Shown: piece by piece, positions 6,585-7,950 of the stretch | Layout: each line of letters starts with the position of its first letter | Numbering within the stretch: the stretch's first letter is position 1 | NCBI GenBank assembly: GCA_023230535.1 | Contig: JALNXC010000042.1 | Coordinates: 1 to 7,950 of the forward strand | Direction of reading: 5' to 3' | Origin: Alkaliphilus sp. | Lineage (GTDB): Bacteria; Bacillota; Clostridia; Peptostreptococcales; Natronincolaceae | Length of the DNA stretch: 7,950 bases | The notes under the pieces: model-generated | What the model was told of the DNA's origin: nothing | Databases searched by the model: none | Seen by the model: only the letters and a program-made list of their open reading frames with translations | Translations under genes and position numbers: made by a program

Positions 6585-7748
6585 CTACAAAGCCTTCTCC
6601 ACCCTGTTTTTCCCCCGTTTTTTAGCTAAATAAAGCGCCTTATCCGCCAGTGAAAAATAATTTTCCGGTCCATATTTTTCAGTTGCCCGCAGCAGAGACA
6701 CGCCAAAGCTGGCGGTGATATATGATGTGGTCGCACCTGTGACAAATTCATTTTCAGCAATTAATTTTCTTAATTTCTCCGCAAGTGCAACCCCTCCATC
6801 TAAAGAAATTTTTGGTGCTAGGATGATAAATTCCTCCCCACCGAACCTTGATACCGTATCGGATTCTCTAACATTACCGACAATGAGTTTAGTCAGTTGT
6901 TTGAGCACTTGGTCTCCTACTAAATGACCATATGTATCGTTGATATTTTTAAAATCATCAATATCTAAAATTATAATTGCGGATTTATGTCCATAGCGTT
7001 GTACATAGGAAAATTCCTTTTCAATTATTTTATTAAAAAAATGTCTGTTGTAAAGGTTGGTTAATGGATCATAATAGGCCAATCGTTCTAATTGTTTTTG
7101 TTGCATTTCTATGTGTTTTCTTTGAGTGATATTAGTATAATTGTAATACCAAATCATAACGCTTATTAAGAAACCAATGCTGACAACCGTAGTTCCGTTG
7201 ACTCTGTTGGAAAGGAGTACCTGTTGATTAGTTATAGTCAGAGCTATCAAATAATAATAGGCCATATATGAGGAAAAATAAATAATAGCGGAAATTAACG
7301 GCCTTATTAAAAAAACGGCGCCGATAACAATACTGACAGTTAAAAGAGGGGTGATGTTCGTAGTTATCATCTGATCAATAGCAACTATGACAACACCGGA
7401 AGCCATGGTAACAATTACAACAATGTATTGTAAAAAATGAATAAATGTGTTTGTCTGTGTTTTATCTTTTAATCGGTATGTAACAAACAAAACTACAATC
7501 CAAAAAACAAGCAAGACAGAATGAGAAAAAATAATGCCCCGGGCCCATGCCTTTGATGTAGGAGAAGAGCCGACGAAAAGTAAAATATGAAGAATACGGC
7601 TGGGGATTATAATTAACGATAAATAATAGATTCTTTTTATATTAATCAAGGTGCATTCATCTAAAATACTGCTATTGTTACGAAACATGGTTATTATTTT
7701 TTTCTTTATTGTTGTTAATGACCAATCTTTTTTCGGTATTTCTTTCAT
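6585..7748 (-). CDS. Membrane-anchored diguanylate cyclase (GGDEF domain)
   Basis: The 387-residue protein should condense two GTP into cyclic di-GMP, a second messenger for surface attachment and motility. The N-terminal part (about 35-205) has roughly six hydrophobic segments and no recognised sensor motif, a membrane module of unknown ligand. A short helical linker rich in Gln (about 207-224) leads to the catalytic domain (225-387). It carries DPLTNLYNRH (227-236), the metal-binding LDIDDFKNIND (261-271), the active-site GGEEF (303-307), the allosteric inhibitory RESD (294-297) at the standard five-residue distance, and a closing ADKALYLAKKRGKNRV. All catalytic features appear intact, so product-inhibited activity is expected. 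The ATG at 7748 is preferred because AAAGGGG (7763-7757) lies eight bases upstream; an in-frame TTG at 7784 would read through that site. No phosphodiesterase domain is present. Confidence 0.93.
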   Translation of the reverse strand: MKEIPKKDWSLTTIKKKIITMFRNNSSILDECTLINIKRIYYLSLIIIPSRILHILLFVGSSPTSKAWARGIIFSHSVLLVFWIVVLFVTYRLKDKTQTNTFIHFLQYIVVIVTMASGVVIVAIDQMITTNITPLLTVSIVIGAVFLIRPLISAIIYFSSYMAYYYLIALTITNQQVLLSNRVNGTTVVSIGFLISVMIWYYNYTNITQRKHIEMQQKQLERLAYYDPLTNLYNRHFFNKIIEKEFSYVQRYGHKSAIIILDIDDFKNINDTYGHLVGDQVLKQLTKLIVGNVRESDTVSRFGGEEFIILAPKISLDGGVALAEKLRKLIAENEFVTGATTSYITASFGVSLLRATEKYGPENYFSLADKALYLAKKRGKNRVEKAL

Positions 7749-7871
7749 ATATCCTACCCCTTTGCTTTGGACTATGGCAAACAAATTTGTTTTATGTTTC
7801 CGGTGAATCTCATTTTCGATTTTATTATTTATAGGATGGTACCAAACCGTTAGATAGATTGGTTCATATAA

Positions 7872-7900
7872 ATTTTACCAAAAATATTTTGTTTAATCAA
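7872..7900 (-). promoter_or_regulatory. Promoter candidate for the diguanylate cyclase gene
   Basis: On the minus strand TTGATT (7900-7895) and TAAAAT (7877-7872) are 17 bases apart, and the -10 is preceded by TGG, an extended -10 element. The resulting leader would be about 115 bases. It contains no riboswitch that I recognise, only a weak ACCAA/TTGGT inverted repeat. Confidence 0.5.
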
Positions 7901-7904
7901 TTAT

Positions 7905-7950
7905 AATTTCCCATGAAATATTAAAAATATATTTAATTTTATGTTTAAAA
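7905..7950. repeat. AT-rich dispersed repeat, copy 2, running to the window end
   Basis: This is the partner of the segment at 2169-2220: 29 of the last 30 bases are identical and in the same orientation, and the flank aligns with small gaps. Identity continues to the very last base, so the repeat may extend beyond the window. It lies four bases upstream of the -35 of the promoter candidate at 7872-7900. Confidence 0.55.

Noticed and set aside
6418..6633. A 71-codon plus-strand frame across the palindromic cluster
   Set aside because: It is made largely of the palindrome arms and then runs antisense into the diguanylate cyclase gene; no ribosome binding site or homology is evident.
7749..7871. 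Possible cyclic di-GMP riboswitch in the leader of the diguanylate cyclase gene
   Set aside because: The leader is long enough, but neither the conserved GEMM-type core nor a tetraloop-receptor pattern is visible, and only weak pairing is seen.

Overview
The window reads as low-GC, Gram-positive anaerobe DNA, most likely from a clostridial or related Firmicute. This is inferred from AT-rich intergenic DNA, strong AGGAGG-type ribosome binding sites, a GatCAB amidotransferase locus, and a lipoprotein-type solute-binding protein. No species can be named from the sequence alone.

Layout. (1) Positions 1-2062, plus strand: the 3' end of gatA, followed by complete gatB with a 1-base TAATG overlap. 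These are the two large subunits of the tRNA-dependent amidotransferase that makes Gln-tRNA(Gln) and/or Asn-tRNA(Asn). (2) Positions 2063-2585: a 520-base convergent intergenic region. It holds a T-rich hairpin after gatB, an AT-rich segment whose near-copy forms the last bases of the window, degenerate direct repeats, a strong hairpin that probably terminates transcription from both sides, and a short protein-like frame. (3) Positions 2586-6253, minus strand: a three-gene ABC importer operon, in transcription order lipoprotein binding protein, fused double permease, ATPase. The layout is that of the ferric-iron/AfuABC/phosphonate-like importers. A promoter candidate lies just upstream, and all three genes are tightly coupled (stop codon abutting the next ATG, then an ATGA overlap). 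(4) Positions 6286-6584: an intergenic region with an elaborate palindromic repeat cluster. (5) Positions 6585-7748, minus strand: a membrane-anchored diguanylate cyclase (GGEEF) with an intact RxxD inhibitory site and its own promoter candidate. (6) Positions 7749-7950: its leader, then the second copy of the AT-rich repeat running to the last base.

The binding protein should capture a small anionic or metal-containing ligand outside the membrane and pass it to the 12-helix permease, with ATP hydrolysis by the ATPase. The ligand is not certain: the adjacent tyrosine pair typical of ferric-binding proteins is not evident. The diguanylate cyclase is co-oriented but separated by about 330 bases and repeats, so it is probably a separate unit.

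No new defence or mobile system is visible. The least ordinary signals are non-coding: a perfect 12-bp hairpin that buries the start codon of the permease, the palindromic cluster at 6428-6573 with two competing 5' partners for one 3' arm, and the AT-rich repeat shared between 2169-2220 and the window end.
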